A DNA stretch of 64,000 nt from Gnetum montanum (GCA_015680685.1 MNCI01023334.1:1199-65198), one strand, 5' to 3'. Counted from the first letter of the stretch, positions 10,921 to 22,692 are shown. Numbers and translations are program-made. The notes: generated by a model from the letters alone, not told the origin.

Positions 10921-11239
10921 TTAACTTGGGATTCAAACGCCATTGCCACTATTGCTTTGATTTGATGGAGGGGTTGATGTATATTCAATGTTGGCATATT
11001 CTTGGATCTATCCTAGTGAGCTTGGAATATGACCAGGCAAAGGCTATTGACCATTTTTCGACAACTTTTATCAATTTTCTCTTCTATTCTGGAGCAAGCT
11101 TAGCATTGATGATAACTAGCTTTCCATTTTTCAAAAATATGTACTTGATTCTAGTCGGTAGTTTCTTCAATTCAAGGGGCTCTTATTTGAAACTGTCAGG
11201 AATTTCCAGCTCATCCCAATTGACATATCATTTGCTCCT

Positions 11240-11930
11240 TCGAAGAGCTAGTGGTGAACTTGCTCAAGTTCATCCATACTTGCAACGTATTCATACATTA
11301 GGCCCTCAGTCGGTTCCATGCATGATGTACTGCTACTCATATCAACTATCAGCCATTGGGTGCCCTCTTGTTTTGTGGCTACTGCATACAACCATCTCTG
11401 GATCTCAGCTTCTAGTGCACACTGCTTGCATGCAGAGATAGATGTTTGCTTAACTGACCATAACTTCTGCACATAATGGCACCCTGAATCGTTGTACACG
11501 GTACATGGAACTCTCTTCTTCTCGATCTTTCCAAACTCATTTTCTTTTGATATCTCCAAGAAAATATCTCTAATGCCCATTTTGGCATCAACAGTACTTA
11601 GCCACACCCTTCCCATGATGATTGGAAAGACCCCTTTGTAGTTCTCCACTTTAATTACTAGAAAATCAGCTGGATATGATCATCCACAAACAGTGGTGAT
11701 GATGTCTTCATCTAGTCCTAATGGAATAGTGATGGACTAATCTGCCAGTTCTAGCCAGATGTTGCTCTTCTTCAAAGGAGGAAGGTTCCACATTGTGTAC
11801 ATCTCATGTAAGATCAGATTAACACCAAAACTAGAATCTAGAAGAGCTTTGCAAGGCTCATTCCCAGCAATTTGCAAGTAAACTAGGGGACTCCCAAGAT
11901 AAACTAATTTTCTGGGCAGGTTATTAGCTC
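11240..11930 (-). pseudogene. E1 retropepsin (aspartic protease) remnant
   Basis: The expected role is cleavage of the Gag-Pol polyprotein. On the minus strand the active-site region reads KALLDSSFGVNL (11856-11822); the family here uses DS(G/S)SSVNL. It is followed by MWNLPPLKKSNI, SYPADFLVI, and the flap-to-end block FPIIMGRVWLSTVDAKMGIRD at about 11630-11560, then EKKRVPCTVY. In-frame stops occur (for example before SITIPL). The same protease is found in E3 (30350-30720) and E7 (59200-59430). Confidence 0.8.
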
Positions 11931-12279
11931 AAATCCAATTAGATATAGCATGTGTCAGCATTACAGTATGGATTCAAAGGGATTTTGGTTTGAAGGGAAC
12001 TCGGATAAAGAAGAAATAGAGGAAGGTGGAGGAGCAAGGTTACCAACCATTAATGTATTCAAGGGCTTTGGTGGATTGCAAGGTTGGAAGAAAGGTCTTT
12101 TCTCTGTTCATGGTTTTAACGTGTTGGATGAGTTAACCAATTACAAGTTAACTACCCTTGTAGCATTCCTTTGCTATGATTGTGTAGGCAATTCACCCTA
12201 CATGGATGGAGTAGGTGGTAGTTATGTAGGAGGTGGAGGGATAGGTGCATGGACAAGAGGTACATGAGGATAGTAGGTG

Positions 12280-14417
12280 GTATCCCTCATTGGATAGGGT
12301 GATTGATATGTTTTAGGAGGGTAGTGGTGAGACTGGTAAGCAGTAATATGACTAGAGGAGTCCCTTGGAGATGAAGGTTGCTGAACATAATAACCATAGG
12401 GATCTGGTTGCTGGTAAGGGTATTGCTATCTTGGAGGTGGCAATGCCCATGATTGTGATTGCTGCCATTGCTAATATACTTTGTAAGGTTGCAGAGGAGT
12501 TCCACTTGGATAGTATTACTATAGTTGGTGGAACTGTTAAGGATTTCCTTGTGGGTAAGGTAATCTTTTAGGTGTTTGCCTTTGTGCAAGTCGTGAATGC
12601 AAGGCATACACCCCAAATTCCTGCAAGTGCGATACAACTAGGAAACATCCCTTAGGATGTTCATACTGGAAAACATCACACCCACCATCATCATCCAAAT
12701 CAATATTCGCAACCATCTTACCTTTACCTTTAGATATGGCATGTTCAACCTTCTTACGCCTCCAATGCTCACAATCACCACTTTGCTTCTTGGACTTTTC
12801 AGCAATTTTTAAAACAACTTGAAACTTATTGTCCATGGAGTCCCATAATTGATCAACCTTAGTTATAATTTCTGACTACAATTTTTGGAATGGCAAGATT
12901 TTCTAATTCACCACCTCATCTTTGGAAAATTCATTCTCACTGTCACAAAATCTAACCTCCTTTTTTCGAATAGAATGGTCTCTATTGTATTCTTCTACAC
13001 TTTCACATTTTCTGAGCTCTTCCTCCTCTTTGGCTACCTGCTCAATTAATCTTTGAATCTGATGGGTGCTCAACTTTGTTAATCTCCCTTGGGCATAGAT
13101 ACTAAGGGTTTTCCTAGTTTCAGACTATAGCCCATCTACAATATGGTGAAGCTGATCAAGTTGAGAGTATCCATGGCTAGGACACCTATGCAACAGAGAG
13201 TAGTATTGACCAATAGCAGCATCCAAGGGCTCATGATTTCCTTGTTTCCACCCTTGAATTTATTTTTTTAAATTGGATACTCAGGAGCACGTTTGATATT
13301 TGTCATTGAATAATTCCAACATCATACACCACTGCCTAATTAATTCTAGTTCCAAGGATTGATACCAACTTTCTGCTTCCTTTATGAGTGTCCTTGGAAA
13401 TAATTTTAGCTTTTGCCATTCATTTTCAATATTTTGCAAGGGACATGCATCTTGGAAAGCCTAGAGATGATTTTGTGGATCAGCATCATATCCTCCCTTG
13501 AATCAAGAAATATTATTCATATCAAGTCTCTTTATTCTGCTGTCCTTCACATGTCTTGTTGGAATCCTCACAACCTCTGCAATATTCAACATGCCCCAAG
13601 TAGCAAGTAGAGGTTCATCAAGGCCATGATAGTGGTGCCTACGATGCTCCCTACTAACCCTTCTTTCTTGATGATGGGCCTCTCTGGATTGCCCACATCT
13701 TCGATTAGGACTATCCTGATGATCCCTTCTATTATTTTGGTCTTGTCGGTCACCTCCATCACGGTTATTTTGTCTACAGCCATGATCTGAACTTGATGAA
13801 GAAAAAGATGACGATGAAGGGGAAGAAGAAGGAGAACTTGCTCCATGTTGACACCTATCACCCTTCCTTTGATGCTCGCAACCATGATCATGATCTCCTT
13901 TATCCTTCTTTTCTTGACTTGCCTCTCCAGATCCATTTTTGTCATTGGATCCATTTTGACCAGAACCTAGATTGTGAATTGTGAATTGTACATTCTGGTT
14001 AAGGGCTTCTTGAAAAAAATCAAAGAGAGGAGAATCATCAATTGGGCTAAGTGGAGGTGAAAAGATATTTGACCCCTTTCCCTTCATAAGCTCGTGCTAA
14101 TGCTCCAGCTGATGATCCCTTAATCTTTGTGCTTCAGTGGGATGATAATCCCTTGAGTCGGGATCTCGCATCTCATATTCTCCATGGAAATGTTAAAGCC
14201 CATGTTGTGCTAGCATTAATTGGAGCATTGCTAGAATAGATTGATCAGGTGGAAACACAATGTTGCCTTCCATGTTGCACCACCAGATTAGTTCATCTTA
14301 ATGTAAGATGAAGGTAAAGTTTGATACATACTCATCAGGATGAGCATATACCACCTAGTATTGTTGAGGTACTTGAACTACCCTGGGTGGAGATGGGCTC
14401 CTATGAGAAGAAGAAAT
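12280..14417 (-). pseudogene. E1 gag remnant
   Basis: Gag would form the virus-like particle. The minus-strand frame begins at about 14417, where the start codon has become ATT (ISSSHRSPSPPR). It passes AHPDEYVSNFTFILH, a Ser-rich low-complexity stretch, then GLDEPLLATWGMLNIAEV and RIPTRHVKDSRIKRLDM. The capsid-like part continues with HEPLDAAIGQYYSLLHRCP and QRLIEQVAKEEEELRK. Near the C-terminus it has GVYALHSRLAQRQTPKRLPYP after CDVFQYEHPKGC, a degraded zinc-knuckle-like block. Stops and frameshifts are frequent. A Pro/Gln/Tyr-rich linker follows toward the protease. Confidence 0.82.
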
Positions 14418-14561
14418 TTTGTGTTAATAAACAGTGTGCAGTTAAAATTTAATTTAATGATAATAATGATAATTTTTGTTTTCATAGGATTTAACACTTA
14501 GGGTTCGAACAATGAGGGTACTAGATTTCACTAGGCTTAGATAGCGCACGAAAAAACTATA

Positions 14562-14581
14562 GTCCCCAACAACAACACCAA
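14562..14581 (-). other. E1 primer binding site (tRNA-Asp-like)
   Basis: Directly inside the LTR end TCATCA, the minus strand reads TTGGTGTTGTTGTTGGGGAC. It fits the complement of the plant tRNA-Asp 3' end (TGGCGCCGTTGCCGGGGA, recalled) if cytosines have decayed to T. The same site is seen at 27583, 20018 and 56514. Confidence 0.72.
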
Positions 14582-15462
14582 TGATGAGCGACAAGGTACC
14601 CCTATGCCCAACCATACATATCACAAACATTCATGTGCAATTCGATTGAATTCCACAGACTGTAATTACTAAGTACACTAGAGCTAAATGGTGTGTACAT
14701 GTTTTTCATTCGTTGTCTTCCACTTGTGGAATGTAATTGTATGGTTTACGTGTGATTGAGGCATATGATTTTCATTGTTTTGTACTTTTATGGAATTACT
14801 ATCCTAGAACAAGAATAAAAGTAAGAGTGATTAAAAATAAAAGTGATTAATTGCTAAGGAAACTAAAGTCTAACCTAGCCTAACATAAGTAACTATTTCC
14901 ACTTCCCGGACACATCCTGAACTTCGTGTAAACATTGCTAGGTCGTCAAACACTAATCGTATTGCTCGAAGGGGTTGTGCTTGTGTAATTTAACAATTTT
15001 CTTAATTGATCAAAATGAATTGCTATGCTAATAAAACAAATGTAAAGTGCATAAAATAAAATAAAATGAAATATAAATGTATAAGAAAATAAATCTCAAG
15101 TGCTGCAAGGATGAATCAAAGAGCTCATCTTTATTGCCAAAAAAATGGTGTGCTTAGGTACATCAATGTTTGAATAAAGATCCGTCCACACTTAGACCTC
15201 CTACTGTAGGAACTTGGAAAATATTCTACTTTTGAATGGACAAACTACAAGAGTTTTCCTACTTGACTGCTAAAAACATGCTCCCAATTATGTGCTTGGG
15301 CGCTGTATTTATAGACCTGGGAGTAACTCAGGAATAACCACTCTAATAAGTAGAATAACTGCTTTAATAATTAGAGTAACCACTCTAATAATAACTACTC
15401 TAATAATTAGAGTAACCGCTCTAATAATAACTACTCTAATAATTAGAGTAACCGCTTCATCA
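14582..15462 (-). repeat. Shared LTR between E1 (5') and E2 (3')
   Basis: The 881-bp LTR starts TGATGAGCGACAAGGTACC and ends ACCGCTTCATCA, and is the same type as 8463-9336. It has a primer site on its left and a polypurine tract (minus strand TCGTGGGGGTA) on its right at 15463-15473, so it ends one internal region and starts the next. U3 contains repeated CTCTAATAATTAGAG units, more than in the left LTR. The TATA box (TATAAATACAGC, minus) is near 15313-15302. Confidence 0.9.
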
Positions 15463-15670
15463 TACCCCCACGACTAATGAAAACTTGTCCTTAAGTACAG
15501 AAGAAGAGGAACAAGTTCTTTACAAAATATATTAGGGGGGTGTGGACTTATTTGACTGACATGCAGAGTGACATAGAGAAAACAGACAAATAAAGAAGTG
15601 CCTGAGCATACAATATTACAATTATGTACAAAATTGGTGTTCATGACAATTAGGAAAGAACACCAATGGA

Positions 15671-17555
15671 TCCAAAGAACATCCAACCCCTTTTGGCAAC
15701 AGAAGAATGAGGGAGAGGTAGAAGAGATCTAGCGGTCATGAACAATCTCTCATGAGTGATATGGTTGCATCCTCCTTGGTGATGACAGTCCTACTTCCAG
15801 TCCACGCTTCCCACTACAATCACAACAAAACCAATGATTAGTATATATAGTACATAAATAATTGCTAAATACCTTGTCTCATCGATGATTTTATCTAGAC
15901 AACTTGTGATTGTGATAGATTGATTACTTGATATTGTTAGTGGAAAGACTAACGAATGGGTTAAATAAGAAAAGTGATCCATACAATTCAAAAAAAGCTT
16001 GACACAAGGAGTAGTGGAAAGAGGGTATTCACAATAATAAAAAGGAATTCATTACAAACATTTGTGAAGGTTCATACAATTTGGATGACATGGATGGGGT
16101 AAATAAAAAGAATTTGATTGTAACAATGTCTAAGGGTAAAGAACTTACTTAACCAAACTAAAAGATATGCAAGTGGGTCCTCCCCAAAGTAGGCATAGGC
16201 CTTTTATGCCCTTGCATAACTTCAAACCAGGGAGTCTATGGGCTCCATGGATGATTAATGATTACAGAAAGTTAAGTGCAAAAACCTGAAAGTAACTAAC
16301 TAAGAAACCCGACACATCAAACTAGAACATCGAATCAAAACATGAAACCGACAATGAGGTGAGATATGAAAAGCATAGATGGATGATAGAGAAAGTGGAA
16401 TGGAGTTCCTAATTATGGTCACATACAACCTCTTGTGAAGTTTGTGATTAATTGACTTGGTAGGATCTTTCTTTAGTTCAAATCAAAACGAACCACTTTC
16501 AGTGACTTCGCATTGACATTCTAAGGCAAGTCCATCCTGTGAAATACAAGAATGCTCCCACAAAACAACCACCATTCCAAATGGGAGAGAAGATAGGAAG
16601 TGAGAAAGGGCCTTAGTTAGAGGAGACAAGACAAGTCTCATAACCAGTGCTTGTAGCCCTTTTATTTGGTCTAAGGGGTGTGCTTTGAATTCCCATGTTT
16701 TTTTTGAATGGCAACCACACCATGCAAGGACCCATGCAATTTTTGCATTTATTTTGTGCAAGGGGTGTGCTTTGAATCCTCATCTTTTTTTTTTGCAAGG
16801 ATGAGGACCACACCATGCAATGACTTATTTGACTTCCTATTATGAAATGACTTGGAACAATGAGAAGCTTATGAGAACACTCCTACACACAGGAAAATAG
16901 AAAAGCATAAAGAACAACACATCCCTTTGAATCCACACCCTATCCAAACCTTTGATTCCTTCCCAATTTCAGAAACTACACAAGTAACCAATTTATTAAA
17001 GTTGCATTAATGAAAAAGAGACTGCATGCTTCCAACATAAGGAAAACCATAGAGTAAGTGGATGGGTGGATGATGTGGACTCATTGCCTGTTACATGAAA
17101 AGAAACCATGTCATAGTCATCAGTAACGACCATCAAAGTCAAAAACTAGACATCAACAATCACATTACAAATGAAACATACCACCATCTAGTAGCACATT
17201 ACCATTGTACCTGACACCTTATTAGTAAAAAGAGTATAGAATAATACCAAACATAAGAAGATATAAAAGAAAGTGAAAGAGTATCCAAGAAATATTAAAT
17301 ATACTAATGATGGTATAAAATAAAAACTTAGAAAAGATCAATAATCCTGAAAAATAAAAAGATGTAAAACAAAGAATATGAAAACAAAAAGTTTTAAAAC
17401 CAAAAATGTGTAAAACAAAAAGTCAAAATACACTTAAGAATCCTAAAAGTTAGAATGGGGGGTGACCTCCACAACTAAACATTTAATTATGGCTAGGATT
17501 AATAAGTGGATGAATAGGATCCATGCATGTAGGAAATGTTAGGGGTCCATCATGC
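15671..17555 (-). other. E2 3' untranslated region with conserved blocks
   Basis: No coding block is seen here. It contains two copies of a sequence conserved in the 3' regions of E3 and E7: on the minus strand, TGCATGGTGTGGTT, an A-rich run, then TTCAAAGCACACCCCTT. The copies lie at about 16670-16715 and 16750-16825, so this segment has been duplicated here. The rest is AT-rich and unrecognised. Confidence 0.7.
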
Positions 17556-17559
17556 CCTA

Positions 17560-19889
17560 GTCACTAGGTGTCTATTGGTGGTATGGTGGCTGGGCAGAGA
17601 AATTTTTGATCACACACTTGATTATAAAAAGCATAGTGGGGCAGGTTAGATGATGTGTGTACATTATGAGGGAAATCTAACCCACTATGACACCCTTGAC
17701 TAGATGGTAGTATGCATGGATCTGTGTGTCCCTTTACATTGGTGAATTCACTAGATGTTGGAGTGTGAGGTGGAGGCTTAGATAAGGTGACAAGAGGCAT
17801 TAAGTTTGAAAAGGAAGGTGCATCACAATGTTGGGCTTGTGCTGAGTTGGAGGATGCAGTGGTTTTAGAACTGTGCTATCTCTTTCTACGACCATGCCTA
17901 AAGAAAGGACGCTTCTGATGTTGTGGAGGACTCCCACTATTATTGACAGTAGCAGCACAAGTAATGTTCATGGGTTGGTTCTGTGGTGCAAAATCTTTTA
18001 GTACTACTAGTAGTGATGTAGGAGGAGGTGAAGGATAAGGGCATTGAGAGCAAGGAGAAGTATAAGGAACATGAGGTGGTGATCTTGTAGGAGAGGATAT
18101 GGGTTGATGATACTGAAGAGAGTGATAATGATGAGGTGAAGTAGAGAACATTGATCTAGTTGGAGAAATAGGGTGTTGAACATGATAAGTGCTTGGTTTC
18201 AGATGATATGAAGGGTGTGGCCAGTTTGGCAATGGCCTCCCCCATGACTAGGGGTTTTGCCACAGTGGTTGAGCATATTACTGAGGCCAGTAAGAATTTG
18301 CCCATGAATAGTACGATGAGTTGTGAGATTGCCCATAAAGTTGTGGAATAGGAATGTGCCCAACCATGTACTTTTGTATGAAATATAGATGTAACATTGT
18401 TCCCCAATGCTCATGTAGATGTAACAAGATTGGGCATTGGCCTTTTGGGTGATTGTACAGGCAAACATCGCATTAATACTTATGTTTTGCGGTTGAGCCC
18501 ATATCCTCATTTTCTTCAGCCCTTCTTTCTGATTATTGAATGGTGTTCTACCCTGTTTCTAGGTTTAGTATCCTCTGTTTGTTTTGGTCATCAAAGTTAT
18601 CTTGTGTGAGTCTCCCCCTAATAATGTTTGCATATTCTCTACATTTTCCATGTACCCACTCCATCATCTTATTGATATTTTCCTCAATTTCATCTAGTGA
18701 TTTTAGTATTGGCAAAGGTAGAAATGGTTTCACCTCCTTGAGGTGAGTTGATTTCTCCTCTTTATGATTATGGACCTTTGTTACTCGAAGAGTTTGGTCC
18801 TGTTGAGATTTTTTAACATTCTCCCATGTGGCTATTTCTCCTTCTTCTTTTGCTACCCTCTTAATAAGCTCTTGGAATTGATGGGTTCGTTGTTCATATA
18901 GTTGACATGGGGCATACTTCCCTAGGGTCTTTCTTGTTTCATTCAAAGCCCATCCATTATGTGATACATTAGCCTTTCCTTGGAGAACCCATGGCCTGGG
19001 AATTTGTTTAAGAAAGAGTAATATCTTTCAAAGGCCATGTTCAAGGGTTCATGTTGCCCTTGTTTCCACTTTGGATTTGTCTCCTCAAGGCTAACACTCT
19101 TGCATAGGTTTGATATCTTTCATTGAAGAGGTTTACCATTGTCGGCCAATGGAATTGATTTTAGCTTTAAAGGCTTGTACCATACTTTTGCTTAGACAAC
19201 GAGTGTCATAGGAAAGAGCTTAAGTCTTTGCCACCCATTATCAATATTGTTTCATGCACAAGCATCATAGAAGGCTTGTAAATGATTTTGTGGATCTAAA
19301 TCATAGCCTCCTGAAAACTTGGGAAAGTTGTTTAAATCAAGCCTAGGTAGATGGCTTTCTTTACGATGCCTGTAGGATATTCAAATGACCTCTTGTATAT
19401 GCATTAGGCTCTTAGTGGCCAACAGGGGTTCATTGTCACTAAGTAGGTTATGAGTTTGTGAGTTGGGATGATGTTGTCTATGTTCATGTTGGCATTCTTG
19501 ATTTTTCTTGTGGGTTTAAGTTTTATTTCTATGCCAACCCCTTGAGGAATAGTCATCTGTGTCGCAACCTGACGTTGAAAGAGTAGAGAAAGAGAGGGAA
19601 CTGAAAAACTCGTCATGACTTTTGTAAGTCTTCCAATCATCCCCTGATGTACTCTTCCTACCCATTGAGAAGGTCCTAGGTCTTACGAGCTCCCTCATTC
19701 TAGGGGATGTCCCATCTTCACTCGAGGTGTCTGAGTTCGATGACAAAATTCCTTAAGTATCGTTGGGGTGTTTATGAACATATAAAACTCCTACATAAGA
19801 TTGAGTACTCCAAACTTCTTCATTAGTTCTTCAATGAATTGCCCTGCTAGATGTTGTGTTATTGTTGTCTTGTGAAAGAGACATTATTG
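17560..19889 (-). pseudogene. E2 gag remnant
   Basis: The minus-strand frame starts at an ATG near 19889 (MSLSQDNNNTTSSRAIH, then a stop). It includes SSEDGTSPRMRELVRPRTF, a block shared with the gag fragment at 40262-40500. Further on it has RKTLGKYAPCQLYEQRTHQF and QELIKRVAKEEGEIATWENV (18946-18780), matching the QLRAHEVHRLLEQVAKEEGEL region of E3. The C-terminus is Pro/Ser/His-rich and contains HQKRPFFRHGRRKR, equivalent to KKRRPFFRTK before the E3 protease. Protease sequence does not follow. Stops and frame changes show it is decayed. Confidence 0.75.
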
Positions 19890-20018
19890 TGAATTGTGTG
19901 TGAATTAATTGAATTTAATTTCTTTGTCTGAAATATATATTGTTAATACCCTATTACAACGATCTTGTATGATATAACTAATCTAGATAACTAGCACTAT
20001 CCCCAGCAATGACACCAA

Positions 20019-21190
20019 TGATGAGCAGCAAGGTACCCCTATGCTCAACCATACGAATATGAGTGTGTACGCGTGATTTGGTCGAACTTCGTGGATAGAC
20101 TAGTTGTGGCATCTAGATAGTTATACATTGATCGTAGCTCGCTATCTTCCCACTTGCACTAGTATTTGCTTTGTCACGTATGGTTTAGTCCAGAGTGAGG
20201 TGTATGATGTGATTCTAAACTAGGCTACTCCTAGAGATAATGGGAAATAATCTTGATTAAGCTAATAAGAAACATAAAGTAAAATCTAAGTTAGCCTAAG
20301 TGCGATGAGCATTCGTCCTTAATCATCTGTATGCATCTTGGACCTCGTGTACTACTTCTGGGAATTCCAAACACACATTACTTGAGCACTACTAAATACA
20401 CTACTAGGTCACCAAGTAGTTACACTTAAATGTTTGTGATTAACTCGTACTCATTCCGCGTTAGCAATAGGAAGTGTAAATGACAATAAAGGAAATATTA
20501 ACTAGATAGACAACAATAAATAATTAACAATTAAAGTAAATAAAAGTTAAGTAAATAAGAATGAAAGTGAGAGTAATTAAAAATAAAAGTGATTAATTGC
20601 TAAGGAAACTAAAGTCTAATCTAGCCTAACACAAGTAACCGTTCCCACTTCCTAGACACATCCTGAACTTTGTGCAAACACTGCTAGGCTGTTAAACACT
20701 AATCGTTTTTGAGCTACCAAGTGTCACACGTATGCTCAAAGGGGTCATGCTTGTGTAATTTAACAATTTGCTTAATTAATCAAAATGAATTGCTGCACTA
20801 ATAACACAAATGTAAAGTGCATAAAATAAAATAAAATATAAATGTGTAAGAAAACAAATCTCAAGTGCTACAAGGATGAATCAAAGAGCTTGTCTTTATT
20901 GCCAACACAATGGTGTGCTTAGGTACATCAATGCGTGAATAAAGATCCGTCCATACTTAGACCTTCTGTTGCAGGCACTTGGAAAATATTCTACTTTTGA
21001 ATGGACAAACTTCAAGAGTTTTCCTACTTGACTACTAAAAACATGTTTCTAATTGTGCACCTAGGCGTTGTATTTATAGACCTGGGAGTAACCCATGAAT
21101 AATCGCTCTAATAATTAGGATAACCACTCTAATAATTAGAGTAACTTCTCTAATAATAACCGCTCTAATAATTAGAGTAACCACTTCATG
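20019..21190 (-). repeat. Chimeric LTR of E2
   Basis: The left part (20019 to about 20550) starts TGATGAGCAGCAAGGTACC and is of a different type from the E1 LTR. From about 20550 onward (GTGATTAATTGCTAAGGAAAC and so on) it matches the inner and U3 parts of the E1 LTR closely. The TATA box (minus TATAAATACAAC) is near 21080-21069. The right end reads CCACTTCATGA rather than CTTCATCA. The total, about 1.17 kb, is longer than either parent type. Confidence 0.8.
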
Positions 21191-21310
21191 ATTGCTCTAA
21201 TTATTAGAGTAATAATTAGAGTAATAATTAGGATGGCTATTATTAGAGTGGTAATAATTAGAGTGGTTGTTATTAGAGAGGTTATTTTAATTATTAGAGC
21301 CACAATATAA
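21100..21310. repeat. Imperfect inverted repeat of TAATAATTAG units
   Basis: About 80 bp of the E2 LTR U3 end, rich in CTCTAATAATTAGAG, is followed from 21190 by sequence of the same kind in the opposite sense (GAGTGGTAATAATTAGAG, GGTTATT). Together they could fold into a long imperfect hairpin. It looks like an inverted duplication of the U3 iterons. Confidence 0.65.
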
Positions 21311-21330
21311 TATTAAATTGTGCTATGTTA

Positions 21331-21930
21331 CAATAAACATAACAAAATGAATACCAAATCTAAGACGCTATGTTTGAAATACAAGATTATTACATAAGAA
21401 GCATAGCTAAAACATTTATTTCTTCTTCTAAAAGTAATAAAATTTGCCACATCAACATCAATAAAGAGATTAGAAATAACCTAAAAAACCAACATAAAAT
21501 GTGTGTAATTCACATTAATTCTTTTGACAAGTTCTGGTGGTGAACTGAGTGAATTCAATTAACTACCAAATTAATACATTAAGGTTAAGTTATTTCCTAA
21601 TTCAAACAAGAAGAAATGTGGAAAATAAATTTAAAGTTAATTATGAATAGTGAAGCATAGAAAAGGTCTTTAAATGAACGCGCAGCATAGAATAAAATTG
21701 ATACAAGAAAAAAAGAAATTTTTGTTAGCTTTAGCGGCAAGAAAAATGCGTTTTTGTTGGCTTTTATGGCAAGATCAACGGTGAAGAATCTATTGACTAT
21801 GTCTAGTTGGCCACATTGTTGGTTTTTGAGCCTTCATTTACTTTTTTCTATTTCGTTGGGATTCCTTTTGATGATTTGGAATCTTGTTAAAGGCATTATA
21901 GAAATCTCTTCGATTCTTCCCGTGATCGGA
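21331..21930. other. AT-rich spacer, nothing recognised
   Basis: No conserved domain or repeat terminus was recognised. Short open frames on both strands look incidental. It separates the E2 LTR from the repeats upstream of the MYB gene. Confidence 0.5.
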
Positions 21931-21932
21931 CC

Positions 21933-22023
21933 GAAAAAGGGCGGTAACTAGATATTTTATAAGGAAAAGGGCGGTAACTAGATATTTTATAAGGAAAAGG
22001 GCGGTAACTAGATATTTTATAAG
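21933..22023. repeat. 30-bp tandem repeat, three copies
   Basis: The unit containing GGGCGGTAACTAGATATTTT repeats every 30 bp (line-perfect in the copies at about 21933, 21963 and 21993). The last copy leads into the longer 359-bp duplication. Copies are essentially identical, which suggests recent expansion. Confidence 0.92.
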
Positions 22024-22680
22024 AGAAGAAAGCTCTAAGATTTTTATTTTGTTTGTTAGCATCCAAAGTTGGGCCGCTTGACAAATCCTTGTTCCAATCA
22101 TACCATAAGTAGACATACTGGAGGTTCTGAACTGAGAAGAACCCTCAGGCCCTAGTTACCCTCCGTACTCCTGCGGGTGAATGTCCCAACCCTGAAGCAG
22201 GAAAGATACTAGAGAGTGGCCAGCGCCAAGGTGTTTACGAGCATGGCCATTAAATGCTCGTCAGTGAGCATCTGCCCCTGCTCTCACTATTTGAAACCAT
22301 GGGTAACTAGATATTTTATAAGAGAAGAAAGCTCTGAGATTTTTATTTTATTTGTTAGGATCTAAACTAGATATTTTATAAGAGAAGAAAGCTCTAAGAT
22401 TTTTATTTTGTTTGTTAGGATCCAAAGTTGGGCCACTTGACAAATCCTTGTTCCAATCATACCATAAGTAGACATACTGGAGGCTCTGAACCGAGAAGAA
22501 CCCTCGGGCCCTAGTTACCCACTGTACTCCTGTGGGTGAATGTCCTAGCCCTGAAGCAGGAAAGATACCGGAGAGTGGCCAGTGCCAAGGCATTTACAAG
22601 CGTGGTTGTTAAACGCTCGTCAGTGAGCATCTACCCTTGCTCTCACTATTTGAAACCATGGGTTGTTGTGTAATTCATGC
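22021..22680. repeat. 359-bp direct duplication upstream of the MYB gene
   Basis: Sequence from 22021 (AAGAGAAGAAAGCTCTAAG) is repeated from 22380; the matching points AACCATGGGT at about 22296 and 22655 are also 359 bp apart. Copies are about 90% alike by eye and comparatively GC-rich. A partial third copy of the first ~65 bp sits at 22303-22366. No protein or RNA gene was recognised in the unit. It ends about 180 bp before the MYB start codon, so it lies in the likely promoter. Confidence 0.9.
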
Positions 22681-22692
22681 ATAATTACACAA
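22666..22692. promoter_or_regulatory. 27-bp near-perfect palindrome in MYB upstream region
   Basis: TTGTGTAATT, then CATGCAT, then AATTACACAA gives 10-bp perfect arms around a 7-bp centre. The centre contains CATGCA, the core of the RY motif bound by plant B3 factors. It lies 170 bp upstream of the MYB ATG. Any regulatory role is inference. Confidence 0.55.

Larger units (their letters stand above)
8463..15462 (-). mobile_element. E1: Ty3/gypsy LTR retrotransposon, integrase lost
   Basis: Two direct LTRs (8463-9336 and 14582-15462) flank an internal region read on the minus strand: tRNA-Asp-like primer site, gag, retropepsin, RT, RNase H, then a polypurine tract. RT and RNase H wording (for example NLCLNWQKSHLMVQEG, RWLMIL-like ends and KGT-type spacer) is closest to the Athila/Tat side of Ty3/gypsy, an inference from memory. 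Integrase is absent: after RNase H the frame runs from TRKKQQFLS directly into 3' untranslated sequence at about 9535. No good 5-bp target duplication exists, because the right LTR is followed by the polypurine tract of a second element (E2). Confidence 0.88.
15463..21190 (-). mobile_element. E2: gag-only gypsy-type element
   Basis: Reading on the minus strand: a chimeric LTR (20019-21190), a tRNA-Asp-like primer site (TTGGTGTCATTGCTGGGGAT at 20018-19999), gag (about 19889-17560), a long 3' untranslated region and a polypurine tract at 15473-15463. It then runs into the LTR shared with E1. No protease, RT, RNase H or integrase block was found. The final ~200 bp (15463-15670) nearly match the corresponding part of E1 (9337-9535). 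It looks like a non-autonomous relative that relied on enzymes from other copies. Confidence 0.78.
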
